A DNA stretch of 64,000 nt from Microbacterium halophytorum (GTDB lineage Bacteria > Actinomycetota > Actinomycetes > Actinomycetales > Microbacteriaceae), in assembly GCF_002970975.1 (NCBI RefSeq), contig NZ_PNFA01000013.1, positions 84,196 through 148,195 on the forward strand. The letters run 5' to 3'. A program made the position numbers and the translations under genes. Of the stretch, positions 1 through 9,554 are shown in pieces; the stretch's first letter is position 1; each line of letters begins with the position of its first letter. The notes beneath the pieces were generated by a model. It was not told the origin of the DNA, searched no databases, and saw only the letters and a list, made by a program, of their open reading frames with translations.

Positions 1-144
1 CGCCGCGGGGTCGGACGCGACGAGCTGGTCGTGCGCCGACGCGGGGGCGGATGTCGCCAGCGGCAGGAAGACGAGGGTCGCGGCGGCGGCCGCGACGAGC
101 GCGGTCCGAGAGCCGCGGCGGGTGAGAGCGCGCGCGGTGTCCAT
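1..144 (-). CDS. CopC/YobA-family copper-binding protein, N-terminal fragment
   Basis: Only the first 48 codons are in the window; the gene continues off the left edge. The reading starts with an Arg-containing n-region and an Ala/Leu/Val-rich hydrophobic core ending in APASAHD, which looks like a Sec signal peptide cleaved just before the His. The mature start, AHDQLVASDPAA, is the usual opening of CopC-domain proteins, where the N-terminal His helps bind copper outside the membrane. The rest of the domain and any fused CopD segment cannot be seen. The next gene, garA, is divergent. The family call is good for so short a piece, but the function (copper handling) is inferred from the family only. 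Confidence 0.72.
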   Translation of the reverse strand, partial: MDTARALTRRGSRTALVAAAAATLVFLPLATSAPASAHDQLVASDPAA

Positions 145-363
145 GCCCGCGACGATAGCCCCGGCTTCCTGACCGGGCACTGCATCCGGAATCCGAAGAC
201 GCGCCGCCCGATGCGCTCTTGTGGCGGGCCCGGTCCATGCGGGAGAATCGAGGCTTGATGAGGTTCCGCCCGCGACCGCGGGTCGTGCGGCCCGACGCAC
301 GACGGAGCTCGATCCGAGCCCAGGCTCGGATCAGATACGCTGGACCGAATGGAGGAGGACCGC

Positions 364-849
364 GTGTCAGACACACAATTCCCGGCCACGACGGCGGCCG
401 ATCTGGGGCGAGTGCTCCTGCAGGACGGCGGCGGTGAGCCGAACACGCAGAGCCACGACTCCGACCTCTCCTACGTGCCGTTCGCCGGTGAGCTCTCCGC
501 CGCCGAGCTCGAGGCGATCCAGTCGCTGCCGAGCCGCTCGGCGCTGCTCGTCGTGCGCTCCGGCCCGCTCGCCGGAGCCCGCTACCTCCTCGACTCCGAC
601 GTCACGACGGTCGGCCGCCACCCCGACGCCGACATCTTCCTGGACGACGTCACCGTCTCCCGGCGCCACGCGCAGGTGCTGCGCGAGGGGGCGACGTTCG
701 AGATCGTCGACCAGCGCTCGCTGAACGGCACCTACCTCGACGGCGATCGCGTCGACCGCGGCGCGCTGCACAACGGCGCAGAGGTGCGCATCGGCAAGTT
801 CCGCGTGAACTTCTTCCGCTCCCCGCACGACCTCTCCGCGCAGGGGTGA
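364..849 (+). CDS. garA: FHA-domain regulator, GarA/OdhI family
   Basis: This 161-residue protein matches GarA/OdhI, a phosphorylation-controlled regulator that binds 2-oxoglutarate dehydrogenase and glutamate-metabolism enzymes. The FHA domain fills the C-terminal two thirds, with conserved GRHPDADIFLDDVTVSRRH and SLNGTY segments that bind phosphothreonine. GTG at 364 is chosen because GGAGGAGG lies just upstream; the ATG at 349 would put this ribosome site inside the gene. The N-terminal arm has a Thr-Thr pair (residues 9-10, PATTAA) but not the ETT motif phosphorylated in mycobacterial GarA, so the phosphosite is uncertain. Its stop overlaps ftsR by GTGA. A PASTA kinase that could phosphorylate it lies at 13753-15927. 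Confidence 0.9.
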   Translation: MSDTQFPATTAADLGRVLLQDGGGEPNTQSHDSDLSYVPFAGELSAAELEAIQSLPSRSALLVVRSGPLAGARYLLDSDVTTVGRHPDADIFLDDVTVSRRHAQVLREGATFEIVDQRSLNGTYLDGDRVDRGALHNGAEVRIGKFRVNFFRSPHDLSAQG

Positions 850-1538
850 GCGTGGGCTCGCCCGCGCAGCGCGATGCGGCGGCCACGGCGGGCCTGCTGA
901 GCATCGGCCAGGTCCTCGCGCGCCTTCAGCCCGATTTCCCGCAGCTGACCTCGAGCAAGCTGCGCTTCCTCGAGGTGCAGGGAATCGTCTCGCCGCAGCG
1001 CACAGCGAGCGGTTACCGGAAGTTCTCCGACGACGACCTCGAGCGCCTGCGCTTCGCCCTGACGCTGCAGCGCGATCACTACCTGCCGCTGAACGTCATC
1101 CGCGAGCACCTCGAGCGCGCCGATGCCGGTGAGGGGGCGGGCCCGCCGGTGGCCCCGCCGTCGATCCACTCGACGGGCACGCACTACGACCGCGCCGAGC
1201 TGCTCGCCGCCGCGGGCGCCGCGCCGCAGCTGCTCAACGACGCCATCAGCACGGGCATCATCGACGCCGGCCGCACGTACACGGAGCGCGACGCGAAGCT
1301 GCTCTCCACGCTCGTCGCGCTCGACCGCCACGGCATCGAACCGCGCCACGTGCGCGGCCTGCGCCAGACCGCCGAGCGCGAGGCGGCCCTCGTCGAACGC
1401 TCGATGTCGGCGCTGCTGCGCCGGACGGACGCGGCGTCGCGCGCCAAGGCGAGCGAGCTCGCGCCCGAGCTGGCGGCCCGGCTCGACGACATCCGCTCGG
1501 TCTTCGTGGCCGACGCCATCGCCCGCCTCCTCGACTGA
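846..1538 (+). CDS. ftsR: MerR-family regulator FtsR
   Basis: This 230-residue MerR-type DNA-binding protein is equivalent by position and sequence to Rv1828 and to FtsR of Corynebacterium glutamicum, which activates ftsZ. The N-terminal winged helix-turn-helix reads LSIGQVLARLQPDFPQLTSSK and then LRFLEVQGIVSPQRTASGYRKF, which is typical of this subfamily. The C-terminal half is helical with no metal-binding cysteines. The GTG start overlaps the garA stop (GTGA), so the two are co-transcribed. In many relatives a bifunctional-nuclease gene follows; here there is only a 174-bp gap before the second merR. The link to ftsZ here is inferred from the orthologue and from a shared sequence motif (see 1688-1705 and 33025-33041). 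Confidence 0.85.
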   Translation: MSVGSPAQRDAAATAGLLSIGQVLARLQPDFPQLTSSKLRFLEVQGIVSPQRTASGYRKFSDDDLERLRFALTLQRDHYLPLNVIREHLERADAGEGAGPPVAPPSIHSTGTHYDRAELLAAAGAAPQLLNDAISTGIIDAGRTYTERDAKLLSTLVALDRHGIEPRHVRGLRQTAEREAALVERSMSALLRRTDAASRAKASELAPELAARLDDIRSVFVADAIARLLD

Positions 1539-1598
1539 TCGCCATGCGCCGGCGTTCGAACGGTTCGCTCCCGCGGCCGCGCGGACTCGGCGGTGCGA

Positions 1599-1627
1599 TG
1601 TCTCGCTTCGGTAACGCTCGCGAGACA
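1599..1627 (+). terminator. possible hairpin after ftsR
   Basis: TGTCTCGC at 1599-1606 and GCGAGACA at 1620-1627 form an 8-bp perfect stem with a 13-base loop. It lies 60 bp beyond the ftsR stop and has no T-tract. It could be a weak terminator or an operator for the downstream merR. Confidence 0.35.
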
Positions 1628-1687
1628 CACGGGCGACACGATCCGGATGTCGTTGCCGGGCACCGGGTGCGGGCGTAGCTTTGAGTT

Positions 1688-1705
1688 GATGTTGAAGGAT
1701 GAAGG
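1688..1705 (+). promoter_or_regulatory. GATGTTGAAGGATGAAGG motif before the second merR
   Basis: This stretch lies directly before, and partly in, the ribosome site of the merR gene at 1713. It is preceded by TTGAGT, giving a run of TTGA/GATG half-sites. Nearly the same sequence, GATGTAGAGGATGAAGG, recurs upstream of ftsZ at 33025-33041. It is a candidate binding site for one of the two MerR regulators. This is inference; the match itself is seen. Confidence 0.4.
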
Positions 1706-1712
1706 GGAGAAC

Positions 1713-2255
1713 ATGACCGATCGCACGCCGGCGGAGCCCGGGTTCGCCGTCGATGTCCTCTTCACCGACGGCCTGCCCGACCTCGACCCCGACGCCGGCT
1801 ACCGCGGTGCGATCGCCGCGCGCGCAGCGGGCATCACGTATCGCCAGCTCGACTACTGGGCGCGCACCGAGCTCGTCGTCCCGACGATCAGGAACGCCGC
1901 CGGCTCCGGCTCGCAGCGCCTCTACGGCTTCCGCGACATCCTCGTTCTCAAGCTCGTCAAGCGGCTCCTCGACACCGGCATCTCGCTCCAGCAGATCCGC
2001 ACAGCCGTCGAGCAGCTGCGCGCCGCGGGCGTTCACGACCTCGCGGGCATCACGCTCATGAGCGACGGCGCCTCCGTGTACCTGTGCACATCGAACGACG
2101 AGGTGATCGACCTGGTCAGCCGCGGGCAGGGAGTGTTCGGCATCGCGGTCGGCAAGGTCCTGCGCGAGGTCGAGACGACGCTCGTCGACTTCGACCCCAC
2201 GGCGCCCGACCCCGTCGACGAGCTCGCGGCGCGCAGGTCCAAGCGCTCCGCCTGA
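1713..2255 (+). CDS. second MerR-family regulator (Rv1830/McdR-like)
   Basis: This 180-residue MerR-type regulator is the positional counterpart of M. tuberculosis Rv1830, a regulator tied to cell growth and division. The N-terminal wHTH region contains RAAGITYRQLDYWARTELVV, and QRLYGFRDILVLKLVKRLLD marks the second helix and linker. ATG at 1713 is chosen because GAAGGGGAG precedes it; upstream in-frame starts have no such site. The C-terminal part (LAGITLMSDGASVYLC and onward) is the short effector/dimer region without known ligand residues. It follows garA-ftsR in the same direction but has its own leader, so it may be transcribed separately. A strong bidirectional terminator follows. Confidence 0.82.
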   Translation: MTDRTPAEPGFAVDVLFTDGLPDLDPDAGYRGAIAARAAGITYRQLDYWARTELVVPTIRNAAGSGSQRLYGFRDILVLKLVKRLLDTGISLQQIRTAVEQLRAAGVHDLAGITLMSDGASVYLCTSNDEVIDLVSRGQGVFGIAVGKVLREVETTLVDFDPTAPDPVDELAARRSKRSA

Positions 2256-2283
2256 CGCGCGCACCGCGCGCCGTAGCTACGGC

Positions 2284-2316
2284 AAGAGCCCCGGATGATG
2301 ATCATCCGGGGCTCTT
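2284..2316. terminator. bidirectional terminator between merR and parA
   Basis: AAGAGCCCCGGATGAT is followed at once by its near-exact reverse complement, ending in CTCTTCTC. It sits between two convergent genes, merR (+) and the parA-like gene (-), and can serve both. Confidence 0.8.
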
Positions 2317-2322
2317 CTCGTC

Positions 2323-3126
2323 TCAGCTGTCGCGCGGGTCGGGGATGCGGCCCGAGCGCATCACCCGGTCGAGCAGCGCGTCGAAGTCGCCCGCCAGCTC
2401 CTGGGCCGATTCGCCCGGCCACACGTGCAGGGGCTTCGCGGCGCCCTGCGCCTGCTGCAGCGACGTGCGCTCGGGCAGCTGGGGGTCGAGCACGAGCGGG
2501 CCGAACATATCGCGCAGCTCCTTGATGCGGAACTGATGCTCGATCGACTGGCCGCGCACGCGGTTGACGACGATGCCGAGGGGCTGCAGGCGCGGGGAGA
2601 GGCCGCGGCGGATCTCCTCGATGGCGCGCAGCGCGCGGTCGGCGGCGGCGACCGAGAACAGGCCGGGCTCCGTGACGACGGCGACGCGGTCGCTCGCCGC
2701 CCACGCCGTGCGGGTCAGCGCGTTCAGCGACGGGGCGCAGTCGATCAGCACGAGGTCGTACTCGCTCTCGAGCATCGCGAGCGCCTCTTCGAGCTTCCAG
2801 ACGTCGCGCACGCTGGGGTGCGGGCCGTCGAAGTTGATGGCGGACGGGCTGCCGAGCAGCACGTCGATCTTCCCGGAGTGCACCTTCGACCAGCCGCTCG
2901 GGGCGATCGCCTGGCGCACCGTCTTCTCCTTGGGGGAGGCGAGCACGTCGGCGATGTTCAGCCGCCCGGACGTCGAGACGTCCATGCCGGTCGAGACGTC
3001 CGACTGGGGGTCGAGGTCGCAGACCAGCGTGCGCAGGCCGCGCGCGAAGGCGGCGGATGCGAGGCCGAGCGTGACGGTCGTCTTGCCGACGCCGCCCTTG
3101 AGGGAACTGACGCTGAGTACGTGCAC
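2323..3126 (-). CDS. ParA-family ATPase
   Basis: This 267-residue protein is a cytosolic Walker-type ATPase of the ParA/Soj/MinD superfamily. It opens with [17 protein letters not shown], the deviant Walker A loop (second lysine in KGG), and has the DLDPQSD switch I and LVLIDCAPSLN Walker B motifs. These proteins form ATP-dependent dimers on DNA or membranes to position cargo. There is no parB next to it and no parS-like palindrome was found nearby, so this is probably not the main chromosomal ParA but an orphan homologue. It is divergent from pyruvate carboxylase across a 187-bp gap that must hold both promoters. Cargo is unknown. Confidence 0.85.
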   Translation of the reverse strand: MHVLSVSSLKGGVGKTTVTLGLASAAFARGLRTLVCDLDPQSDVSTGMDVSTSGRLNIADVLASPKEKTVRQAIAPSGWSKVHSGKIDVLLGSPSAINFDGPHPSVRDVWKLEEALAMLESEYDLVLIDCAPSLNALTRTAWAASDRVAVVTEPGLFSVAAADRALRAIEEIRRGLSPRLQPLGIVVNRVRGQSIEHQFRIKELRDMFGPLVLDPQLPERTSLQQAQGAAKPLHVWPGESAQELAGDFDALLDRVMRSGRIPDPRDS

Positions 3127-3313
3127 CCCTACACGTTACATTCCGTTACCTGACCGTGGCCGACAGACGCGGCGGCGGACAAGAAGTCTCACCGTCGGCT
3201 TCTCGGAAAGAAGCGCGGATCTTGCGCCTCAGGAGCGGGGGCGACCGGCGGGGCGCCCCGCGGCGTCCCCTATGCTGACCCTGTCCCGCCCACCCCGCAG
3301 CCTGAGGAGGCCC

Positions 3314-6300
3314 ATGTTCGACAAGATCCTGGTGGCGAATCGAGGCGAGATCGCGATCCGCGCGTTCCGGGCCGCGTACGAGCTCGGTGCCCGCACCGTC
3401 GCCGTGTTCCCGTACGAGGACCGCAACTCGCTCCATCGGTTGAAGGCGGACGAGGCCTACCGGATCGGCGAGGAGGGGCATCCCGTGCGGGCGTACCTCG
3501 ACGTCGACGAGATCATCCGCGTCGCGGTGGAGTCGGGCGCCGACGCCATCTACCCCGGCTACGGCTTCCTCTCGGAGAACCCGCAGCTCGCGGAGCGCGC
3601 GGCGGAGGCGGGTATCGCGTTCATCGGGCCGAACCCGCGCGCGCTCGAGATGGCGGGGAACAAGGTGACCGCGAAGGAGCACGCGATCGCGGCGGGCGTG
3701 CCCGTGCTCCGCTCCACTGCGGCGACCGACGACGTCGAGGAGCTCCTGGCCCAGGCGGAGCGCATCGGCTTCCCGATCTTCGCCAAGGCCGTAGCGGGCG
3801 GCGGCGGCCGCGGCATGCGCCGCGTCGAGACGCTCGAGGAGCTCCGGCCAGCGCTCGAGGCCGCGATGCGGGAGGCCGACAGCGCCTTCGGCGACCCCCG
3901 GATGTTCCTGGAGCAGGCGGTCGTGCGGCCCAGGCACATCGAGGTCCAGATCCTCGCCGACAAGCAGGGCGCGACGGTGCACCTGTTCGAGCGCGACTGC
4001 TCCGTGCAGCGCCGCCACCAGAAGGTCGTCGAGATCGCACCGGCGCCGAACCTCGATCAGGCCGTCCGCGAGGATCTGTACCGGCACGCGGTCGCGTTCG
4101 CCGAGTCGATCGGCTACGAGAACGCGGGGACCGTCGAGTTCCTGCTCGAGACGGCGGGGGAGCGCGCAGGGGAGGTCGTCTTCATCGAGATGAACCCCCG
4201 CATCCAGGTCGAGCACACCGTGACGGAGGAGGTCACGGACGTCGACCTCGTCGCGTCGCAGATGCGCATCGCGGCCGGCGCGACGCTCACCGAGCTCGGG
4301 CTCACGCAGGGGAGCATACGCCTCCACGGCGCCGCGATGCAGACCCGCATCACGACGGAGGACCCGACGCAGGGCTTCCGCCCCGACACCGGAAAGATCA
4401 CGACCTATCGATCGCCCGGCGGCAGCGGCATCCGGATCGACGGCGGTACGACCGCGGCGGGGAGCGAGGTCAGCCCGCACTTCGACTCGATGCTCGCCAA
4501 GCTCACCTGCCGCGGGCGCGACTTCCCTGCCGCCGTCGCCCGCGCCCGTCGCGCGCTCGCCGAGTTCCGGATCCGGGGCGTCGCCACGAACATCCCGTTC
4601 CTGCAGGCGGTGCTCGAGGACGCCGATTTCATCGAGGGCGACGTGTCGACGTCGTTCATCGACGAACGACCGGGCCTGATGAAGTCGCGCACGTCGAAGG
4701 ACCGAGGTTCGAAGCTGCTGGGCTGGCTCGTCGACACGACCGTGAACAAGCCCCATGGGGAGAACCCCCTGGGCTACGCACCGGCATCGAAGCTGCCGGC
4801 GACCGATCTCACGCAGCCGGCGCCGAGCGGCTCGCGCCAGCGGCTGCTCGAGCTCGGGCCTGCGGGCTTCGCCAAGGCGCTGCGCGATCAGACGCCGCTC
4901 GCCGTGACCGAGACGACGTTCCGCGACGCGCACCAGTCGCTGCTCGCGACCCGGGTGCGCACGCGAGACCTCGTCGCCGTCGCGCCGCACGTCGCACGCA
5001 CCGAGTCGGAGCTCCTGTCGGTCGAGGCCTGGGGAGGGGCGACCTACGACGTCGCCCTGCGCTTCCTCGGCGAGGACCCGTGGGAGCGGCTGTCCCGCCT
5101 GCGCGAGGCGCTGCCGAACGTCGCCATCCAGATGCTGTTGCGCGGCCGGAACACGGTGGGGTATACGCCGTACCCCACCGAGGTGACGGATGCGTTCGTG
5201 CGCGAAGCCGCCGACAGCGGCGTCGACATCTTCCGCATCTTCGACGCGCTCAACGACGTGTCTCAGATGCGCCCGGCGATCGACGCCGTGCTCGGCACCG
5301 GATCCACCGTCGCGGAGGTGGCCGTCTGCTACACGGGCGACCTGCTGAACCCCGCTGAGGATCTGTACACGCTCGACTACTACCTGCGCCTCGCGGAGCA
5401 GATCGCGGCGGCCGGAGCGCACGTCCTCGCGGTCAAGGACATGGCGGGACTACTGCGGCCGGCCGCGGCGGCGAAGCTCGTCACGGCGCTGCGCGAGCGC
5501 TTCGACCTGCCGGTGCACGTGCACACGCACGACACCCCTGGCGGTCAGCTCGCGACGCTGCTCGCGGCCTCGGCCGCCGGTGCCGACGCCGTCGACGCCG
5601 CCAGCGCGCCGATGGCGGGCACGACCAGCCAGCCCTCGCTGTCGGCGCTCGTCGCGGCGCTCGCCCACACGGAGCGCGACACCGGGCTGTCGCTCGCCGC
5701 CGTCAGCGACCTCGAGCCGTACTGGCAGGCCGTTCGGCGCCTCTACGCGCCGTTCGAGTCGGGGCTCGACGGGCCCACCGGCCGCGTCTACACGCACGAG
5801 ATCCCCGGCGGCCAGCTGTCGAACCTGCGACAGCAGGCGATCGCGCTCGGGCTGTCCGATGACTTCGAACTCATCGAGGACATGTACGCGGCGGCCGACC
5901 GCATCCTCGGCCGCGTGCCGAAGGTCACGCCGTCGTCGAAGGTCGTCGGCGACCTCGCGCTGCAGCTCGCCGCAGTCAGGGCCGACCCCGCAGACTTCGA
6001 GGCGCACCCAGAGCGGTACGACATCCCCGACTCCGTGATCGGCTTCATGTCGGGGGAGCTGGGCGACCTGCCCGGAGGGTGGCCGGAGCCGTTCCGCAGC
6101 AAGGTGCTCGCCGGGCGCTCCGCGAAGGCGGGCGTCGAGCCCCTCAGCGAGGCCGACCGGGCGGGCCTGAGCGGTGACTCCGCTGCGCGCAGGGCGACGC
6201 TGAACCGCCTGCTCTTCCCGGCGCCGACGCGCGCGTACGAGCAGACTCGTGCCGAGTTCGGCGACGTCTCGCTGCTCGAGACCGCCGACTACCTCTACGG

Positions 6301-6721
6301 CCTCCAGCCGGGCACGGAGCACGTCGTCGAGCTCGAGAAGGGCGTTGAGCTGTACGCGGGCCTCGAATCGATCGGCGCGGCGGACGACAAGGGCATCCGC
6401 TCTGTCATGACGACGCTCAACGGACAGCTCCGCCCCGTTGCGGTGCGCGACCGCTCGGTCGACGTCGACGTCGTCCAGGCGGAGAAGGCTGACGCGTCCC
6501 GACCAGGGCACGTTGCCGCACCGTTCGCGGGCGTCGTGACGCTCAAGACGGCCGTGGGAGATGTCGTGAAGGCGGGCGAGGCGATCGCGTCGATCGAGGC
6601 CATGAAGATGGAGGCCGCCATCACGGCAACGGTCGACGGCACCGTCGAGCGCTTGTCGATCGCACCGACCCAGCAGGTCGATGCGGGCGACCTTTTGGTC
6701 GTGCTCAGTCCGACGCAGTAG
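3314..6721 (+). CDS. pyc: pyruvate carboxylase
   Basis: This single-chain 1135-residue enzyme makes oxaloacetate from pyruvate, bicarbonate and ATP, refilling the TCA cycle. The domain order is biotin carboxylase (about 1-450; ILVANRGEIAIR at the start, GGGGRGMR ATP-grasp loop, EMNPRIQVEH), carboxyltransferase (about 530-830; ETTFRDAHQSLLATR, HTHDTPG), the tetramerisation region, and a C-terminal biotinyl domain. The biotin lysine is K1098 in EAMKM. ATG at 3314 is set by GAGGAGG ending four bases upstream; earlier in-frame starts would extend into the divergent promoter region. Length and all key motifs are as usual for the family. It stands alone, with the MinD-like gene 11 bp downstream. 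Confidence 0.97.
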   Translation: MFDKILVANRGEIAIRAFRAAYELGARTVAVFPYEDRNSLHRLKADEAYRIGEEGHPVRAYLDVDEIIRVAVESGADAIYPGYGFLSENPQLAERAAEAGIAFIGPNPRALEMAGNKVTAKEHAIAAGVPVLRSTAATDDVEELLAQAERIGFPIFAKAVAGGGGRGMRRVETLEELRPALEAAMREADSAFGDPRMFLEQAVVRPRHIEVQILADKQGATVHLFERDCSVQRRHQKVVEIAPAPNLDQAVREDLYRHAVAFAESIGYENAGTVEFLLETAGERAGEVVFIEMNPRIQVEHTVTEEVTDVDLVASQMRIAAGATLTELGLTQGSIRLHGAAMQTRITTEDPTQGFRPDTGKITTYRSPGGSGIRIDGGTTAAGSEVSPHFDSMLAKLTCRGRDFPAAVARARRALAEFRIRGVATNIPFLQAVLEDADFIEGDVSTSFIDERPGLMKSRTSKDRGSKLLGWLVDTTVNKPHGENPLGYAPASKLPATDLTQPAPSGSRQRLLELGPAGFAKALRDQTPLAVTETTFRDAHQSLLATRVRTRDLVAVAPHVARTESELLSVEAWGGATYDVALRFLGEDPWERLSRLREALPNVAIQMLLRGRNTVGYTPYPTEVTDAFVREAADSGVDIFRIFDALNDVSQMRPAIDAVLGTGSTVAEVAVCYTGDLLNPAEDLYTLDYYLRLAEQIAAAGAHVLAVKDMAGLLRPAAAAKLVTALRERFDLPVHVHTHDTPGGQLATLLAASAAGADAVDAASAPMAGTTSQPSLSALVAALAHTERDTGLSLAAVSDLEPYWQAVRRLYAPFESGLDGPTGRVYTHEIPGGQLSNLRQQAIALGLSDDFELIEDMYAAADRILGRVPKVTPSSKVVGDLALQLAAVRADPADFEAHPERYDIPDSVIGFMSGELGDLPGGWPEPFRSKVLAGRSAKAGVEPLSEADRAGLSGDSAARRATLNRLLFPAPTRAYEQTRAEFGDVSLLETADYLYGLQPGTEHVVELEKGVELYAGLESIGAADDKGIRSVMTTLNGQLRPVAVRDRSVDVDVVQAEKADASRPGHVAAPFAGVVTLKTAVGDVVKAGEAIASIEAMKMEAAITATVDGTVERLSIAPTQQVDAGDLLVVLSPTQ

Positions 6722-6732
6722 ATTGGCTCATC

Positions 6733-8883
6733 GTGGCACGTCACGAGAAGCATTCCGACGAGAGCGTCGAGGACCATGGGCTCCTCGACGCTCCCGTCGT
6801 CGAAACGACCGCGCTGAATCTGTCGGGCCTGCCGACCGAGCAGGTGAATCTCACGCTGCCGCGCGGCTACCAGGACCTCGACGACGAAGACGATGACGAT
6901 GTGGTCGACGACAGCCCCGATGGCTTCGCATCCGGCTCGATCGTGCTCGAACTGCCGGGTGCCGCACACCGCGGCGCGGACGACGCTGCGGCCGGAAGCG
7001 GCGCTCCGGGGGAGCCGGGTGGCGCCGTCGAGGCCGCCGACGAGCCGGCTGACCAGACGGACGGCGGCGCAGGAGCGCCGCGCGGGGCCGGCGACGCCGA
7101 GAGGGCTCCCCACGGGGCCGGCGACGAGGCGGAGGGCGACGCCGACGAGGTGGGCGATGCCGGCGAATCGGACGATGCCGAGTCGGGCGACGCCGAGGAC
7201 GAGTCGGGCGATGTCGACGAGCCGGACGACGCGGCGGACGACTCTCCGGGCGATGCCGGCGGGTCGGGCGATGTCGACGACGAGTGGGGCGACGCCGAGG
7301 ACGATGCCGCCGAGGGCGACGACCGGGCCGACGCCGCCGCTGTCGATGCAGATGACCTCCATGAGCAGGGCGGCGCCGAGGAGGGCGATGAAGCCGCGGA
7401 GCCGCGGGACGACGCCGACGATGCGGCGATCGGCACCGGCGAGGGCGAAGAGCCCGGCGACGCAGCGGATGGGGCGGCGCTCGGCGCAGACGAGCCCGAT
7501 GGGGCCGACGGCGCCGAGAAGGCGCCCGATGAGCACGCGGACGAGGCGGCGCCGTCGGGCGACGGCGCGGAGGACTCCGGCGAGATCGACCGGGCGGCCG
7601 ACGCCCCCGGCGACCTGCCCGCCGAGGACGACGCCGTCGCGAGCGGAACCGGCGGGGCCGACGAGGCGGCAGACGCGGAAGCGGCCGACCGGATGACCGA
7701 CACCGCAGACGGGGCGGCACCGACCGGCGAGACGGACGCGGCAGACGACGAGGCCGCGCGCCGGCACGCCCTCACGGCGGGGGAGCGCCAGAACGACACC
7801 GCCGGCGCAGACGCGCCGGTGACGACGGACGACGCCACGGAGGCGGAACGAATGGCAGACGGCAACAAGGCGGAAGCGGGCGGGGCGCGGTTCCTCTCGC
7901 AGCAGGCGCGCCAGAGCTCCGGCGGCGAGAGCGCGAGCCTGCTCACGAGCGACCGACTGATCGAGCCGGTGCGCAGCAAGCGCAAGCCGGAGGGCGCGTG
8001 GCGCGGGTTCTGGTACTCCGTGTCGGGCGGCCTGATCAACCTCGGCGACAGCAAGCGCGTGCGCGAGCGCAAGGAAACGCTGACCCGCATCGCGGCGCCG
8101 CTGCCGGGTCGCGCCCGCTTCGTGCCGGTGCTGAGCCGCAAGGGCGGCGTCGGCAAGACGACCGTGACGACGCTCCTCGGCATGGCGCTCGCCGACGCGA
8201 GGGACGACCGCGTGATCGCCGTGGACGCGAACCCCGACCGAGGCACGCTCGCCGAGCGCACCGCGAACCGCACCAACCGCACGGTGCGCGACGTCGTGCG
8301 CCGCCACGACAAGATCCGCGGCTACGCCGACATCAGCGACCTCGTCGCGCGCGACGCGACGCGCCTCGACATCGTCGCGAGCGAGACCGACCCGCACGTC
8401 GCCGACGCGTTCGACGCTTCGGACTACCGCACGGTCGCGGAGGTGGCATCGCAGTACTACTCGCTGGTCCTCACCGACACGGGAACGGGCATCATCCACT
8501 CGGTGATGGGTGCCACGCTCGACATGGCCGACCAGCTCGTCGTGGTCGCCGGCCCGAGCGTCGACGAGGCCAGGCTCGCGTCGGAGACCCTCACGTGGCT
8601 CGAGGCGCACGGCCGGGCCGACCTCGTGCGCGGTGCCGTCGTCGTCCTGAACCAGTCGGCTCCCGGTCGATCGCTCGTACGCCTCGACGAGCTCGAGTCG
8701 CACTTCTCCTCCCGCGTGCGCGCCGTCGTGCGCCTGCCGTACGACGAAGCGCTCGCCACGGGCGGCGCCATCGTGTTCGGCGATCTCAACGGGGCCACCC
8801 GTGACGCGGCCCGCGAGGCGGCGGCGCACCTGATCGAGGGGATGCGCTCCGCCGCCATGCACTCGGTCGGGGACGACGCATGA
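6733..8883 (+). CDS. MinD/ParA-like ATPase with a long acidic N-terminal arm
   Basis: This 716-residue protein has two parts. Residues from about 50 to 375 are an Asp/Glu/Ala/Gly-rich, surely disordered region with many loose repeats such as SGDAED and SGDVDEPD. From about 400 on it is a MinD/ParA ATPase: [10 protein letters not shown] (K470-T477), [29 protein letters not shown]. It resembles the ATPases with long N-terminal arms near type VII secretion genes (EspI-like), but no such genes are here. The GTG start at 6733 has no clear ribosome site; an in-frame ATG at 7852 could yield a 343-residue ATPase-only form. The stop overlaps def (ATGA). Cargo and role are unknown. Confidence 0.78.
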   Translation: MARHEKHSDESVEDHGLLDAPVVETTALNLSGLPTEQVNLTLPRGYQDLDDEDDDDVVDDSPDGFASGSIVLELPGAAHRGADDAAAGSGAPGEPGGAVEAADEPADQTDGGAGAPRGAGDAERAPHGAGDEAEGDADEVGDAGESDDAESGDAEDESGDVDEPDDAADDSPGDAGGSGDVDDEWGDAEDDAAEGDDRADAAAVDADDLHEQGGAEEGDEAAEPRDDADDAAIGTGEGEEPGDAADGAALGADEPDGADGAEKAPDEHADEAAPSGDGAEDSGEIDRAADAPGDLPAEDDAVASGTGGADEAADAEAADRMTDTADGAAPTGETDAADDEAARRHALTAGERQNDTAGADAPVTTDDATEAERMADGNKAEAGGARFLSQQARQSSGGESASLLTSDRLIEPVRSKRKPEGAWRGFWYSVSGGLINLGDSKRVRERKETLTRIAAPLPGRARFVPVLSRKGGVGKTTVTTLLGMALADARDDRVIAVDANPDRGTLAERTANRTNRTVRDVVRRHDKIRGYADISDLVARDATRLDIVASETDPHVADAFDASDYRTVAEVASQYYSLVLTDTGTGIIHSVMGATLDMADQLVVVAGPSVDEARLASETLTWLEAHGRADLVRGAVVVLNQSAPGRSLVRLDELESHFSSRVRAVVRLPYDEALATGGAIVFGDLNGATRDAAREAAAHLIEGMRSAAMHSVGDDA

Positions 8884-9371
8884 CGGTCCGTGAGATCCGC
8901 CTCTACGGCGACCCCGTGCTGCGCACGCCGTGCGCGGAGATCACCGAGATCGACGACGGCACCAGGGCGCTCGTCACCGACCTGCTCGACACGGTGAAGC
9001 TCCCGGGGCGGGCCGGCGTCGCGGCGCCGCAGATCGGCGTCGGCCTCCGCGCCTTCAGCTACAACGTCGACGGCGACATCGGGTACATCCTGAACCCCCG
9101 CATCGTCGAGGTGCGCGGCGAGGCCGAACCGACGGGGGAGGGCTGCCTCTCGGTGCCGAACCTCTGGCACGACGCGCGGCGCCACCCGTACGCCCGCGCG
9201 GAGGGAATCGACCTCGACGGCAAGAAGCTCGTCCTGGAGGGCACGGGGCTGTTCGCCCAGATGCTGCAGCACGAGACCGACCACCTCGACGGCATGGTCT
9301 ACCTGCAGCGGCTCGACAAGGAGACCCGCCGCGAAGCCATGAAGCAGGTCCGCGAGTCGAGCTGGTTCTGA
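8880..9371 (+). CDS. def: peptide deformylase
   Basis: This 163-residue metalloenzyme removes the N-formyl group from new proteins. The three family motifs are present: [11 protein letters not shown] (motif 1), EGCLS with the metal-binding Cys (motif 2), and QHETDHLDG with two metal-binding His and the catalytic Glu (motif 3). The ATG overlaps the stop of the MinD-like gene, so the two are probably translated together. Motif 1 has Val where many have Leu (GAGLAAPQ), a mild change. A hairpin with a T-rich tail follows at 9555. Confidence 0.96.
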   Translation: MTVREIRLYGDPVLRTPCAEITEIDDGTRALVTDLLDTVKLPGRAGVAAPQIGVGLRAFSYNVDGDIGYILNPRIVEVRGEAEPTGEGCLSVPNLWHDARRHPYARAEGIDLDGKKLVLEGTGLFAQMLQHETDHLDGMVYLQRLDKETRREAMKQVRESSWF

Positions 9372-9554
9372 CCCGCGGGCCGTGCGTACGCCGCTGCGTT
9401 CTCGTCGCTGGCCGTACCGGGCCCACGGAGGCGGAGGCTCCACCCGATGCGCATGCAGCGGGTGGGAGGGCCGACGGGGCGTACGCCTGCGCTCCTCGGC
9501 CTTGCGCTCCACGCACACACGACCCGCGGGCCGCGCACCGAGCCTAGGCAGATT

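Noticed and set aside
2323..3126. Chromosome partition locus (parAB) or replication origin
   Set aside because: Only a ParA-like ATPase is present; no parB, parS palindrome, dnaA or DnaA-box cluster was found.
6851..7720. Arg/Pro-rich frame opposite the acidic arm of the MinD-like gene
   Set aside because: It is the mirror of the GAC/GAG/GCC-rich coding strand; the plus frame continues into an intact ATPase.
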